Source: Gammaproteobacteria bacterium
Lineage (GTDB): Bacteria; Pseudomonadota; Gammaproteobacteria; Pseudomonadales; Halieaceae
Assembly (NCBI GenBank): GCA_030427085.1
Contig: JAUHXH010000003.1
Coordinates: forward strand, 186,001 to 250,000
Direction of reading: 5' to 3'
Length of the DNA: 64,000 nt
Part shown: piece after piece, positions 34,381 through 42,393 of the stretch
How the letters are laid out: every line of letters begins with the position of its first letter
Position numbering within the stretch: position 1 is the stretch's first letter
Made by a program: the position numbers and the translations under genes
The notes under the pieces: model-generated
What the model was told of the DNA's origin: nothing
What the model saw: only the letters and a program-made list of their open reading frames with translations
The model's database searches: none

Positions 34381-35046
34381 ATGGCCACGAAACGCCTGCT
34401 GCTAGTTACCGTTACCGGCACTTTGGTGCTGGCCGCGCTCTGGTGGCGCCAGCAATCGCCGCGAGATGACGTTACCGCCGCACCCGTTACAACTACAACT
34501 ACAACGCATGAGCGAGCTGCAGCGAATGAACCGTCGAACGGCCCCACTGAATTTCCCGGACGGACTTCTCCTACTATCACACCACAGGATGGTGATGACC
34601 TGCTGGCCCGCCCCGAGGTGGTCGCCTACCTGACCCGCGAGTCCGAACGGCAACAATTACAGGACTGGTTTGCACAGCCAAATGAGGCGGAGGCTCAGGC
34701 GATCTGGACACTGATCGAGGAACTGGAATCCCAGCGGCGCGTACTCGGCGCAGAGGCCCTGCACCTGAAACTGGCCTGGCTGGAAATCGACAGCGAGACT
34801 GCCGACGAGTACAACCAGCGCGCCGAGGCGCTGATGGCAAGCTATCGTGCGCGCGCCGAAGCAGCACGCGAACAAAATGACCCCCGGACAACGCCCGGCT
34901 ACACAAGCTACCGGGAACAGCAAGCCGCCATCGTGACCGAAGTCATGGCCATGACACAATTCCCTGCAGGTCACACTCGCCAGTCCTACCTGCGCGAGCG
35001 CCTGTTGCAGGCCCGTATCACCGCTTACGGCGAGGAACAGCCCTGA
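34381..35046 (+). CDS. Membrane-anchored helical protein of unknown function
   Basis: I do not recognise the family. It has 221 residues: a hydrophobic N-terminal anchor or signal (about 5-22, LLLVTVTGTLVLAALWW), a Thr/Pro-rich linker (TTTTTT), then a charged, mostly helical region from residue 75 on, including LESQRRVLGAEALHLKLAWL (quoted to 20 residues). The layout of anchor, variable linker and helical periplasmic region recalls lipase-specific foldases, but it is much shorter and I see no diagnostic motif. It is convergent with the esterase gene at 35091. A 7-bp inverted repeat (35054-35060 with 35080-35086) lies between them. Confidence 0.6.
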   Translation: MATKRLLLVTVTGTLVLAALWWRQQSPRDDVTAAPVTTTTTTHERAAANEPSNGPTEFPGRTSPTITPQDGDDLLARPEVVAYLTRESERQQLQDWFAQPNEAEAQAIWTLIEELESQRRVLGAEALHLKLAWLEIDSETADEYNQRAEALMASYRARAEAAREQNDPRTTPGYTSYREQQAAIVTEVMAMTQFPAGHTRQSYLRERLLQARITAYGEEQP

Positions 35047-35090
35047 CCCACCAGCAGGGCCCAGCAGACCGCCCTAAGCGCCCTGCAGGC

Positions 35091-36536
35091 CTACAGCAAG
35101 CCGTCGATCAGGTCGTAGAACCAGTCCTGATTGTTGGCGAAGTCAGATACCGCATCGGTCTCCACCGCCCGCAGCGGCGGCCCACCACGATAGTCCACCA
35201 CATTGCGCATGAAGTCGTACAGATCCAGACCGAGTTCCTCAATTTCGCCGTAGCGGAAATCCAGTACCGAGGTGCAGTGGCTCTCGTTGAAATCACGGAA
35301 CATGGGGAAGTAATAACTCCAGTTGTGGGTAGCTTCCAGCTCCGGGATCAGGTTCTGGGCGGTGTCCTGTTGCCACAGCGCGCGCAACTTCGCCAATCGG
35401 GACGCGGGGTCCGGATCATTGTAGATATCCGGGTGAAAGCGCTCATAGGAATAGCTGCTGAAATTGCCGTCGGCGAGGAAGTGGGTCATGCCCATGCGAT
35501 CGGCGTAGAACTTGGACGACAACCCTGCGTACAGGCTGGCCAGGCGCTCTGGATCGAAACCCGGGGTCAGCGCCGCCAGCATGTCCATGGGGTTATCGCC
35601 CGGATCCCCGTAAGTTGTCCAGGCTGACAGCACTTCCTCGTGCAACGGCAGTGAGGGGTGGTCGCTGACGTTGCCACTACTCAGGGGCGCGTTATACAAG
35701 GGCCCGGAATCATCTACCAGATAGCCATAAGGCGAACCGAAGTGCCCTCGCAGCTTGGAGTAATTTAACAGGGCACCAATACTACCGGCACTACAGCCAG
35801 CCACGGCCAGTTGGGTCGGCGAGCGCAGGTTGTTTTTTACCCAGGACACCACCGACTGCACATTGCGCAAGCCATTGTGGTGCCAGACCAGTGGTTGCTC
35901 AACACCGGCGGGATCGTCGTAAACGGCCACTTTGTCACCCACATAGATGTCGCCGGTGCAGTACGGCACATACACCAGATTCCACTCTCCGGTCTTGAAC
36001 TGATTGTAGGGATGGTGGGTGTAAATCAGGGGTGACGCGGCAGCAGTACCCAGGTTGGCGCTGTTCTGGAAGTCCAGCAGGTTGATGTTTTGCACATAGC
36101 CGTCGGGAATCCCGTTGGGGTTTCGCGCGCCGCGTATACCCGTCTGTCCAGAACAACTGGCGTAGTCCCAGCAGGCCCCGCCGCCTTCGAAATAGAACAG
36201 TGTGTTGTTGGTGTCCGGCACACGATACACGAAGAACTTATAGGGGGTGCCGTTACCGCACACCGCGCCCGTTTCGGGCGGCACATCAACTTGCTGCCAG
36301 TGGTCGAACTGGCCGCGGTCAAAGCCGTAGTCAAATCCCGGCGTGGGTGCATGTAGAGCGTAAGGGCCAGCCTGTTCGCTACTGTTGACCGGGTCGTTAG
36401 CCCCCTCGGGACTGATCAGGTTGAACAGTGTTTTCCAGAATCCGTAATCGCCGGGTTCTGCGGTAGCACTGGGTGTTGCAAGGAACACGGCCACCCCCAG
36501 GAACAGGGCTGTGCCGGGGAAGAATTTGCGGGTCAT
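35091..36536 (-). CDS. Secreted pectin acetylesterase/Notum-family hydrolase
   Basis: A serine hydrolase of 481 residues. The signal peptide ends at about residue 26 (TPSATAE). The family's oxyanion region FYFEGGGACWDYASC is at about 114-128. The nucleophile is Ser249 in AVAGCSAGSIGALLNYS, and a Cys-flanked His follows late in the protein (NESHCTSVLDF). Relatives remove acetyl groups from pectin, or palmitoleate from Wnt in animals; in bacteria the substrates are mostly untested, so the pectin name is only a family label. GGAGG precedes the ATG. It has no operon partner. Confidence 0.85.
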   Translation of the reverse strand: MTRKFFPGTALFLGVAVFLATPSATAEPGDYGFWKTLFNLISPEGANDPVNSSEQAGPYALHAPTPGFDYGFDRGQFDHWQQVDVPPETGAVCGNGTPYKFFVYRVPDTNNTLFYFEGGGACWDYASCSGQTGIRGARNPNGIPDGYVQNINLLDFQNSANLGTAAASPLIYTHHPYNQFKTGEWNLVYVPYCTGDIYVGDKVAVYDDPAGVEQPLVWHHNGLRNVQSVVSWVKNNLRSPTQLAVAGCSAGSIGALLNYSKLRGHFGSPYGYLVDDSGPLYNAPLSSGNVSDHPSLPLHEEVLSAWTTYGDPGDNPMDMLAALTPGFDPERLASLYAGLSSKFYADRMGMTHFLADGNFSSYSYERFHPDIYNDPDPASRLAKLRALWQQDTAQNLIPELEATHNWSYYFPMFRDFNESHCTSVLDFRYGEIEELGLDLYDFMRNVVDYRGGPPLRAVETDAVSDFANNQDWFYDLIDGLL

Positions 36537-36637
36537 GCGTGCCTCCGGATTGTTATTGTCGGGGAGTCGGCGTAACCAAAATTGTAGTCAAGGCAAGTGC
36601 GAGCCTTAGATCGAATCGCAATAAGGCAATGTAATGC

Positions 36638-36658
36638 GGTGCGCCCCGGGGGCGCACC
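36638..36658 (-). terminator. Hairpin downstream of the HMG-CoA reductase-like gene
   Basis: The 10-bp complementary arms GGTGCGCCCC / GGGGCGCACC are separated by one base (36638-36658) and lie 16 bp past the stop of the minus-strand gene. There is no T run on the minus strand, so this may be a weak or factor-assisted terminator. Confidence 0.45.
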
Positions 36659-36674
36659 CTTGGCACAGCGAGGG

Positions 36675-37859
36675 TTAGCGGTTGCGACCCAGGCGCTCGT
36701 GGGCGTCAACCCAGTCATTGGCGCGGGTTTCCGGGTCTACACGGGAAGCTGCACCCAGTGAAAGTTCACCAGCCACCACCAACCCCGCGGCAATTTCCGC
36801 CAGCTTTTGGGCCTTGTCCTGACCGTAGCAATCCATGATTTCCAGACACTCGCGCTGCGTAGGTAACGCCGTGCCGCCACCATAGGTCGCCACGATGAGT
36901 GCCGGCAAGGTCACCGAGAAGAAATAATCGCCGCCGCGGGTGACTTTGCTGTAAATCGTACACTGATTGGATTCGCCGATATTGGCGATGTCCTGCCCCG
37001 TAGCCAGGTAAAGTGCCGCCAGTCCGTTTGCCGGGTGCGCCGCATTGCTGGACGAGCTGGTGAGGAAGGAACCCAGTGTGCTGAGCCCCTGACCGTACTG
37101 CATTTGCTCTGGCGTCATGCGCAGGTTGCGCTGGACGACCTCACGCGGAATAGTCAGTTCGGCCGTGACGCGGCGGCCACGGCCCTTGAGCAGGTTGACG
37201 GAAGAGGTTTTCTTTTCGGTATCGAAGTTACCCGACAGGGAATAGTGCTTGAGCGCTTCATACTCCTTGTTGATCCATTCGCAGGCCACAAAGGTCGCGC
37301 GACTGGTCATGTTCTGGCCCGCGGCATCACCGGTGCTGTAGTCGAAGCGGGTGTAAACCATGTGGTGCACATGGTAATGCTCGATTTCGTTCAGCTTGCC
37401 GACGGAGGTGGTGGTCTCTGCTACGGCCTTGATGCGCTCGAAGTTCACATCCAGCCAAAGGACAAAGTCACGGGCGGCGCGGGCGTCTTCAAACACAAAC
37501 ACCGGGGCGCGCTGCATTACTACGGCGGATACCGTGGTTTTGACGCCGCCACTCTCCCGGATAACCCGCATACCGCGATTGTAGCTGGCCAACATGGTGC
37601 CTTCGACGGTGGCCATGGGTACGAAAAACTCGCCCTGGGCATGTTCGCCATCCACTAGTAGCGGACCGGCCAGGCCAATCGGTACCTGGGCCACGCCAAA
37701 CATGTTTTCGATATTGCCTTCCATCACCGTGGGATCGAAGGAGAATTGCCGGGTGTGGTCCAGCTTCGCCGGCGTTTCACGCTCGATGAAAGCCTGGCGC
37801 TCGGCGATGATCTCGGCGCTATAGTCGTTGTCGGCAGAACGGGGGATCTTGCGGCTCAT
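36675..37859 (-). CDS. HMG-CoA reductase-like protein, class I type
   Basis: NADPH-dependent reduction of HMG-CoA to mevalonate, if active. It has 394 residues with only the catalytic portion and no membrane domain. Conserved blocks are GNIENMFGVAQVPIGLAGPL (46-68 region), PMATVEGTMLASYNRG with Glu86, TGDAAGQNM, FDTEKKTSSVN with Lys216, LATGQDIANIGESNQC with Asp290, GELSLGAASR, and His387 in WVDAHERLGR. These correspond to the catalytic Glu, Lys, Asp and His of class I enzymes. The Asp that normally precedes the catalytic Lys (DKK) is Glu here, and GELSL is followed by RVDPE instead of the usual Ala-rich turn. No other mevalonate gene is nearby. The enzyme is unusual in gammaproteobacteria. 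Confidence 0.85.
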   Translation of the reverse strand: MSRKIPRSADNDYSAEIIAERQAFIERETPAKLDHTRQFSFDPTVMEGNIENMFGVAQVPIGLAGPLLVDGEHAQGEFFVPMATVEGTMLASYNRGMRVIRESGGVKTTVSAVVMQRAPVFVFEDARAARDFVLWLDVNFERIKAVAETTTSVGKLNEIEHYHVHHMVYTRFDYSTGDAAGQNMTSRATFVACEWINKEYEALKHYSLSGNFDTEKKTSSVNLLKGRGRRVTAELTIPREVVQRNLRMTPEQMQYGQGLSTLGSFLTSSSSNAAHPANGLAALYLATGQDIANIGESNQCTIYSKVTRGGDYFFSVTLPALIVATYGGGTALPTQRECLEIMDCYGQDKAQKLAEIAAGLVVAGELSLGAASRVDPETRANDWVDAHERLGRNR

Positions 37860-37959
37860 GGCGCTACGTACCTCGTATTCAAAAAAAGTAAAGCACGTGC
37901 ATTAAACTGCAGATATCGGGGCAATTGCAAGTGTTTTGCCACCCCTTTTGGTACCCCGG

Positions 37960-37987
37960 AAATAAATCAGCCGCCCGAAGGCGGCTG
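37960..37987 (-). terminator. Rho-independent terminator of the small secreted-protein gene
   Basis: Read on the minus strand: an 8-bp stem CAGCCGCC / GGCGGCTG with a four-base loop (37968-37987), followed by ATTTATTT, 35 bp beyond the stop of the 38023-38355 gene. This is a good intrinsic terminator. Confidence 0.75.
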
Positions 37988-38022
37988 TAATAAGGTATGG
38001 ACCTGGAAGGTGTAAGGCAGAA

Positions 38023-38355
38023 TCAGCGGTTGAGGCTAACCTCGTCTGCTGAGTTGCTGGATACGCCTGCCAGCAGGTCGGCGCCATCGCGGTCAGTGGC
38101 GTTGATCATGCCTTCGCGATCTACCCAGCAGGTAGCGCGGTGGCTGTCGCCGTCACCGGGCAGCGCTACCAGACGCAGCTTGTTGCCCTCGGAAGAGCGC
38201 TTGATGCCCTTCAGCTTGACGCGAGTTTCCTGACCATAAACTTTCTTCAGCTCATGCTTGCACAGTGCCAGGTCGTCACGGTCGCTACCAGCATTGGCAA
38301 CAGCCGCACTACCTACAAGAGCCAAACCCAGGGTGAATGCAATCGACTTTTTCAT
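38023..38355 (-). CDS. Small secreted protein of unknown function
   Basis: I do not recognise the family. It has 110 residues, with a clear signal peptide (MKKSIAFTLGLALVGSAAVANA) cleaved after ANA. The mature 88 residues hold two Cys (LALCKHEL and ATCWVDREG), probably forming a disulfide, and a basic centre (RVKLKGIKRSSEGNKLRL). AGGAG stands before the ATG and the gene has its own terminator, so it is very likely expressed as a single-gene transcript. It is predicted to be periplasmic. Confidence 0.8.
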   Translation of the reverse strand: MKKSIAFTLGLALVGSAAVANAGSDRDDLALCKHELKKVYGQETRVKLKGIKRSSEGNKLRLVALPGDGDSHRATCWVDREGMINATDRDGADLLAGVSSNSADEVSLNR

Positions 38356-38474
38356 CGGACTTCTCCTTTTGGTGAATTACCGATTGCAATACTAGCCCTG
38401 TCCGTTTTTGAGCGAAATATCCGAAAACACTATTGACCGCTGCAATTATGGGTACAGCAAATGCTTGCTTTTGT

Positions 38475-38503
38475 CAAAATGTGCTCCCGGGGGCAAGCCC
38501 CGG
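38475..38503 (-). terminator. Probable terminator of the META-domain lipoprotein gene
   Basis: On the minus strand, a CCGGGG / CCCCGG stem with a five-base loop (38487-38503) starts about 10 bp past the gene's stop and is followed after a few bases by ATTTTG. Confidence 0.5.
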
Positions 38504-38513
38504 ATAATCAGGG

Positions 38514-39029
38514 TTACAGCGGTACGAACTCCAGAATCGAGCCATCCGCCATGGTGGCAAGATACAAATTGCCGTCGCGGAACACATAAGTCCGCACAAA
38601 CTCCAGCTCTTTCAGGAAGCGGCTGTCCAGCGAGTTCGGGCCGCACATCGCACGGGTGGCCGCGACCGGGCCGAAGGTCAGTGAACCGGGGCCAGAGGAT
38701 TGCCACTCGCCATTGCCACGATTGCAGTCAACTTTCATCGCCGCCCGGCCATCTGCGCCGAAGGTAATGGTGAACTGCCCAACCGAGTCCGGCTCCGCTA
38801 CGCTGTCGTCCATGGATTGAATTTTCACCAACTGCCAGCCGGTACCGGCCAACTCACTGGTGTCGACTAATGTTGCTGCGGCCTCGGTACCGTCCTCTAC
38901 AGCGTCCTGTACAACGACCACCGCCTCGGTTACTTCTTCCACAACATCTGCCTCCGAAGCCGGTTTTTCGCCACCACAGGCCGCCAATACAGCGCAGGCC
39001 AGTAACGCAACCAGGGTATTCCCTCTCAT
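38514..39029 (-). CDS. META-domain lipoprotein
   Basis: A protein of 171 residues. The signal sequence ends in the lipobox LAAC (VLAACGG), so it is a predicted lipoprotein. An acidic linker of about 45 residues (EADVVEEVTEAVVVVQDAVE, quoted to 20) precedes a META/HslJ-type domain: GTGWQLVKIQSM, FGADGRAAMKVDCNRGNGEW, and GPVAATRAMCG, with the two Cys of the family. HslJ relatives are linked to heat or antibiotic tolerance, but no general activity is known. ATG 39029 is chosen because the lipobox lies at the right distance; the 21 codons before it are not signal-like. Confidence 0.85.
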   Translation of the reverse strand: MRGNTLVALLACAVLAACGGEKPASEADVVEEVTEAVVVVQDAVEDGTEAAATLVDTSELAGTGWQLVKIQSMDDSVAEPDSVGQFTITFGADGRAAMKVDCNRGNGEWQSSGPGSLTFGPVAATRAMCGPNSLDSRFLKELEFVRTYVFRDGNLYLATMADGSILEFVPL

Positions 39030-39088
39030 CGTATTGTCGCTCCCTTGTCGTTCACTATATGAAACTTCGAGTTTCCCGGGTTGGGCTC

Positions 39089-39763
39089 TCAACCACCTGA
39101 AATTGCCGCCTGGGGTACCAGGTAGAGTTCGGCGTCATTGATAGTGACCCGCCAGGTGTCCCCGTCCAGCGTCGCGTCCACTGTTCGGTTACTGGCATTG
39201 ATTACCTCGCCCAGAAAGTTAATGGTGAAGATATCCCCGTCCAACCCCTTCACTGCTATCGACGCCTGATTATTTTCCATACGTAGTATGCCGGCCGGGC
39301 AGGAAGCGAAGCTGTCAGCGTCTACAGAGCGACAGGGCAACAGCGTAGTCGCATCGTAGTCTGCGGTACTGAATGGCGCGGTGGGGTTGTCATCGTCACT
39401 ATCACCCGGCAGGCCCGCAGTGCTCCAATACACGTAAATGCTTTCTTCCGGGAAGCGGAAGATCAAACCCTGATCGCCCAGCCCACTTTGGCGATAAACC
39501 TGTTGTCCGGCCTGATCGGTGTAGTTGCCTGGTGTATCGCCATCCGGCGTAAGATCATGGCGATCACCATCCTTGATGGTGATACTGACGGCACCCTGTC
39601 GCTGGCTGAAGGTGCACGCGGTAACAGCGCTGGCCTTATCTTCTCCCTTGGGATAGAAATCACAGCGCGCCTCAGTCCAATCGGCATGACTAGCGCCGGA
39701 CCAAACACACAGCACCATCGAGGCGAGGTACGTCATTCTCCGCAGTGGGGCGCTTACTATCAT
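39089..39763 (-). CDS. Secreted protein of unknown function
   Basis: I do not recognise the family. It has 224 residues with an N-terminal signal (MTYLASMVLCVWSGASHA inside the first 30 residues) and a predominantly beta-type mature part with pairs of Cys (RCDFYP, TACTFSQ, LPCRSVDADSFASCP). GGGAG lies about ten bases before ATG 39763; an alternative ATG at 39736 would place the signal at the very N-terminus. It is 59 bp upstream of the META-lipoprotein gene on the same strand and may be cotranscribed. Confidence 0.7.
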   Translation of the reverse strand: MIVSAPLRRMTYLASMVLCVWSGASHADWTEARCDFYPKGEDKASAVTACTFSQRQGAVSITIKDGDRHDLTPDGDTPGNYTDQAGQQVYRQSGLGDQGLIFRFPEESIYVYWSTAGLPGDSDDDNPTAPFSTADYDATTLLPCRSVDADSFASCPAGILRMENNQASIAVKGLDGDIFTINFLGEVINASNRTVDATLDGDTWRVTINDAELYLVPQAAISGG

Positions 39764-39875
39764 CGGTTGGGTACTCCCTGAACTCCGGTCTCTCAATAAG
39801 TGTAGCGGGTATCGGATGCACGCAGGTGAAGACCAACACTGGCTTAGCTACAGGCGGGCGAAAAAACTACAGTAG

Positions 39876-40292
39876 TTAATCCTCGACGTCGTCGACATCG
39901 ATCTGCCCGGTCAGGCGCTTGCGCACATGCGACCAGGACATACCCACGCCCAGTAGCAGCGACACCAGCACCAACACCACCCAGGTCAGCACGCCTGGAG
40001 AATCGAGGGTGAGCCAACCGAGGTCGATAAAAAACCACACAATGCAGCCGAACAACGCGCCGCCGAGAACAATCCCCAGCCAGCCCATCGACATGAACGT
40101 GGCGCGCAAATAAATGATCCAGCCGATCAACAACACCAGGCCCAGAATCGCGATCAGTGGGCCGAACTGGGTGGTTGGCGCCATCACCCAGTTGATGTAG
40201 CCGTACCCGGTAGGATTATAAGTGCCGAACACCAGTACCGCAGCGAACAACCAACGCAGGAGAAAACTGCCGAAATCGAAGCGGTTGGCCAT
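39876..40292 (-). CDS. DUF6524-family integral membrane protein
   Basis: A protein of 138 residues with four hydrophobic segments (FLLRWLFAAVLVFGTYNPTG, FGPLIAILGLVLLIGWIIYL, WLGIVLGGALFGCIVWFF, and TWVVLVLVSLLLGVGMSW) and an acidic C-terminus (DVDDVED). The NPTGYGYINW motif after the first helix is typical of a widespread uncharacterised family that I recall as DUF6524. It is co-oriented with the LysR gene but separated by 50 bp. The function is unknown. Confidence 0.78.
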   Translation of the reverse strand: MANRFDFGSFLLRWLFAAVLVFGTYNPTGYGYINWVMAPTTQFGPLIAILGLVLLIGWIIYLRATFMSMGWLGIVLGGALFGCIVWFFIDLGWLTLDSPGVLTWVVLVLVSLLLGVGMSWSHVRKRLTGQIDVDDVED

Positions 40293-40342
40293 GGATTAAC
40301 TCCTCAAAGGCAATTGAACCAGGGTCGAAACATTAACACTGA

Positions 40343-41260
40343 TCAGCGTGACGCAACGCGACGGGGCTTCTCAACCCGCCGCCTGGAGTCCAGGTGGTCC
40401 GCAATATCCGCGAACGCTTCCGCGATACGTTCCCGCAAAATGCGCATGCGCGCACTGACTCGCAGATCCTGGTGTGCCAGCACCCACATATCCGAGTGAT
40501 GGATAATATTGGCACCGGGCAGGCGCACGATTTCGTCTTCCGCATACACCGAAAAGCACGGCGCGTAACCCACGCCCATTTTGGCTTTGATGGCCTCAAC
40601 GGTGAGATTGAGATTCTCAATGGCATGGCGGATGGGCAAGTCCGGGTAGGCCATTTCGCGGACCCATTTGTTGCCCTCTTCCTCCGACTTTTTGCCAATC
40701 CAGTTGAGATGACTCACATCGGCCGGGTCATCAGGATTGAGCAAATCCCGGTGGACATAACAGGAGGCACTGATGGTCGCGATGGTGCGGCCGATCAAGT
40801 AGTCCGGGGGGGACACGCCGGCAGGCATCACGCGAATGGCAATATCCGCTTCTCGCCGCGACAGATCCAACGAATCCTGGCTGGGTAACAGTTCGAGGGA
40901 GATGCCGGGAAACTCTTCGGCAAACTGGGCCAGACGGTGCATGAGAAAACCCATACCCTGTACGTCGGGCAAGGTCAGGCGAATGCTGCCATGCAGTTCC
41001 TGGTCTCCACCCATCACCTTGCGTTCAGCACCGAGTACCAGTTCCTCAACGTGCTCTGCGGTGGGCAGTAACTGCTCGGCGCTACTGGTCATGCGATAAC
41101 CGTCGGGCGTGCGATCGAACAAGCGTGTTTTGAGTTGCCGTTCCATCTCATCCAGGCGACGCGTAACCGTAGAGTTACTGACGTTGAGCAACTGGGCAGC
41201 ACCGCGCGCTGAACCCTTTCGGCTCAGTGCCAACAGTACCTTGAGATCATCCCAGTCCAT
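40343..41260 (-). CDS. LysR-family transcriptional regulator
   Basis: A protein of 305 residues. The N-terminal winged helix-turn-helix (about 4-63) reads WDDLKVLLALSRKGSARGAA, then LLNVSNSTVTRRLDEMERQL, and a periplasmic-binding-like effector domain follows from about residue 90. The NSTVTRRLDEME form with Thr-Arg is found in LysR proteins near CrgA-type relatives. I prefer ATG 41260 because GGGAG precedes it by six bases; a start four codons earlier is possible. It is divergent from the APH-type kinase gene, a common arrangement for a LysR and its target (inference). Confidence 0.93.
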   Translation of the reverse strand: MDWDDLKVLLALSRKGSARGAAQLLNVSNSTVTRRLDEMERQLKTRLFDRTPDGYRMTSSAEQLLPTAEHVEELVLGAERKVMGGDQELHGSIRLTLPDVQGMGFLMHRLAQFAEEFPGISLELLPSQDSLDLSRREADIAIRVMPAGVSPPDYLIGRTIATISASCYVHRDLLNPDDPADVSHLNWIGKKSEEEGNKWVREMAYPDLPIRHAIENLNLTVEAIKAKMGVGYAPCFSVYAEDEIVRLPGANIIHHSDMWVLAHQDLRVSARMRILRERIAEAFADIADHLDSRRRVEKPRRVASR

Positions 41261-41377
41261 ATTTTCTCCCATCGTGGGCAGACTGACGCATCATCGGGGA
41301 AGGCGCGGCGTATTTCAACTGCCATCAATCATGGCGTGTTGCTATGATAGCGCCCCTTTCAGCCTGTACCGAACACC

Positions 41378-42373
41378 TTGTCCCACACAACGCCCCAAGC
41401 TCTGTTGTCCCGCCACTTCGGTATCGAAGCTGACTTGCGCCCACTACCGGGCGACGCCGACGACAACTTCCTGGCCCGCTGCCCGGGCGGTAAAAGTTAT
41501 ATCTTCAAGCTCAAGCGCGCTGGCAGCGCCTCCTCCGAGCTGGATTTCCAGTGTGCGGCCCTGGCGCGACTGGCCCACTGCCCGCTCAACCTGCCGCGGG
41601 TAGTGCCGGATCGCAGTGGGAATCCCTGGACCGAGGTGGCATGGAACGGTGAGCAGCGACTGGCTTTTTTACTGACTTACTGCCCGGGCCAACTGCTGTG
41701 CAACATTGAACAACGCAGTGACCGCTTGCTCTACAGCTTCGGCGAAGTGCTGGCGCGGCTAGACCTCGCATTGAATGGCTTACGTCACCCGGCGATGCGC
41801 CCGGGACACCGCTGGGAGCTCACTCGGGCGATGGACTGCGCACCGTGGGCGGATGCCATCACCGGCCCCGTGCGTGCTATCGCCGCCAGTCACTTCCAGT
41901 ACTTCGAATCGCACCTGGCTTCCCAGTTGAACATCCTGCCCCACGGGGTCATCCACAATGACGCCAACGACCACAATGTACTGGTTAATGCCACCACCAA
42001 TGGCGACCTGCGCGTGGACGGCCTGTTCGACTTTGGGGACATGGCGTGGCAGCCACTCATCTGTGAGAGCGCCATCGCACTGGCCTATCTGATCCTCGAC
42101 CAGCCCGAGCCACTGCACACCTGCGAACAGTTTCTGCGCGGCTACACGGCGCACTTTCCCCTGGCGGGAGTAGAGGTTGCCGCTTTGTGGCCGCTGATCC
42201 AGTTACGCCTGAGCGTCAGTGTGGCTATCTCCAGTCACCGCCATCAACTGGAACCAGACAACGACTATCTGCAGGTTAGTCAGGCACCCGCCATGCGGAC
42301 ACTGACACTGTGCCAGTCGCTGGATGAAGAAGAGGTCATATTGCGGTTGAAGCGCGCCTGCCAGGTGAATTAA
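41378..42373 (+). CDS. APH-family phosphotransferase (aminoglycoside phosphotransferase fold)
   Basis: A small-molecule kinase of 331 residues. The catalytic Brenner-type motif is LPHGVIHNDANDHNVLV, the metal Asp follows in LFDFGDMAWQP, and an N-terminal lobe Lys is in YIFKLKRAG. This pattern is shared with hydroxylysine/homoserine-type kinases more than with true aminoglycoside-resistance enzymes. The start is TTG 41378, and no earlier ATG fits. It is divergent from the LysR regulator (117 bp apart) and convergent with the polysaccharide gene. An antibiotic-resistance role is not suggested by the context. Confidence 0.85.
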   Translation: MSHTTPQALLSRHFGIEADLRPLPGDADDNFLARCPGGKSYIFKLKRAGSASSELDFQCAALARLAHCPLNLPRVVPDRSGNPWTEVAWNGEQRLAFLLTYCPGQLLCNIEQRSDRLLYSFGEVLARLDLALNGLRHPAMRPGHRWELTRAMDCAPWADAITGPVRAIAASHFQYFESHLASQLNILPHGVIHNDANDHNVLVNATTNGDLRVDGLFDFGDMAWQPLICESAIALAYLILDQPEPLHTCEQFLRGYTAHFPLAGVEVAALWPLIQLRLSVSVAISSHRHQLEPDNDYLQVSQAPAMRTLTLCQSLDEEEVILRLKRACQVN

Positions 42374-42393
42374 CCACCGGACGCACAGCAGAA

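Noticed and set aside
34381-35046. Possible lipase-specific foldase next to a secreted hydrolase
   Set aside because: The anchor-linker-helix layout is suggestive, but the protein is too short, no diagnostic motif is visible, and the neighbouring hydrolase is of another family and on the other strand.
41378-42373. Possible aminoglycoside-resistance gene
   Set aside because: The APH fold is shared by many metabolic kinases. The context (LysR, sugar genes) and motif details do not point to resistance.
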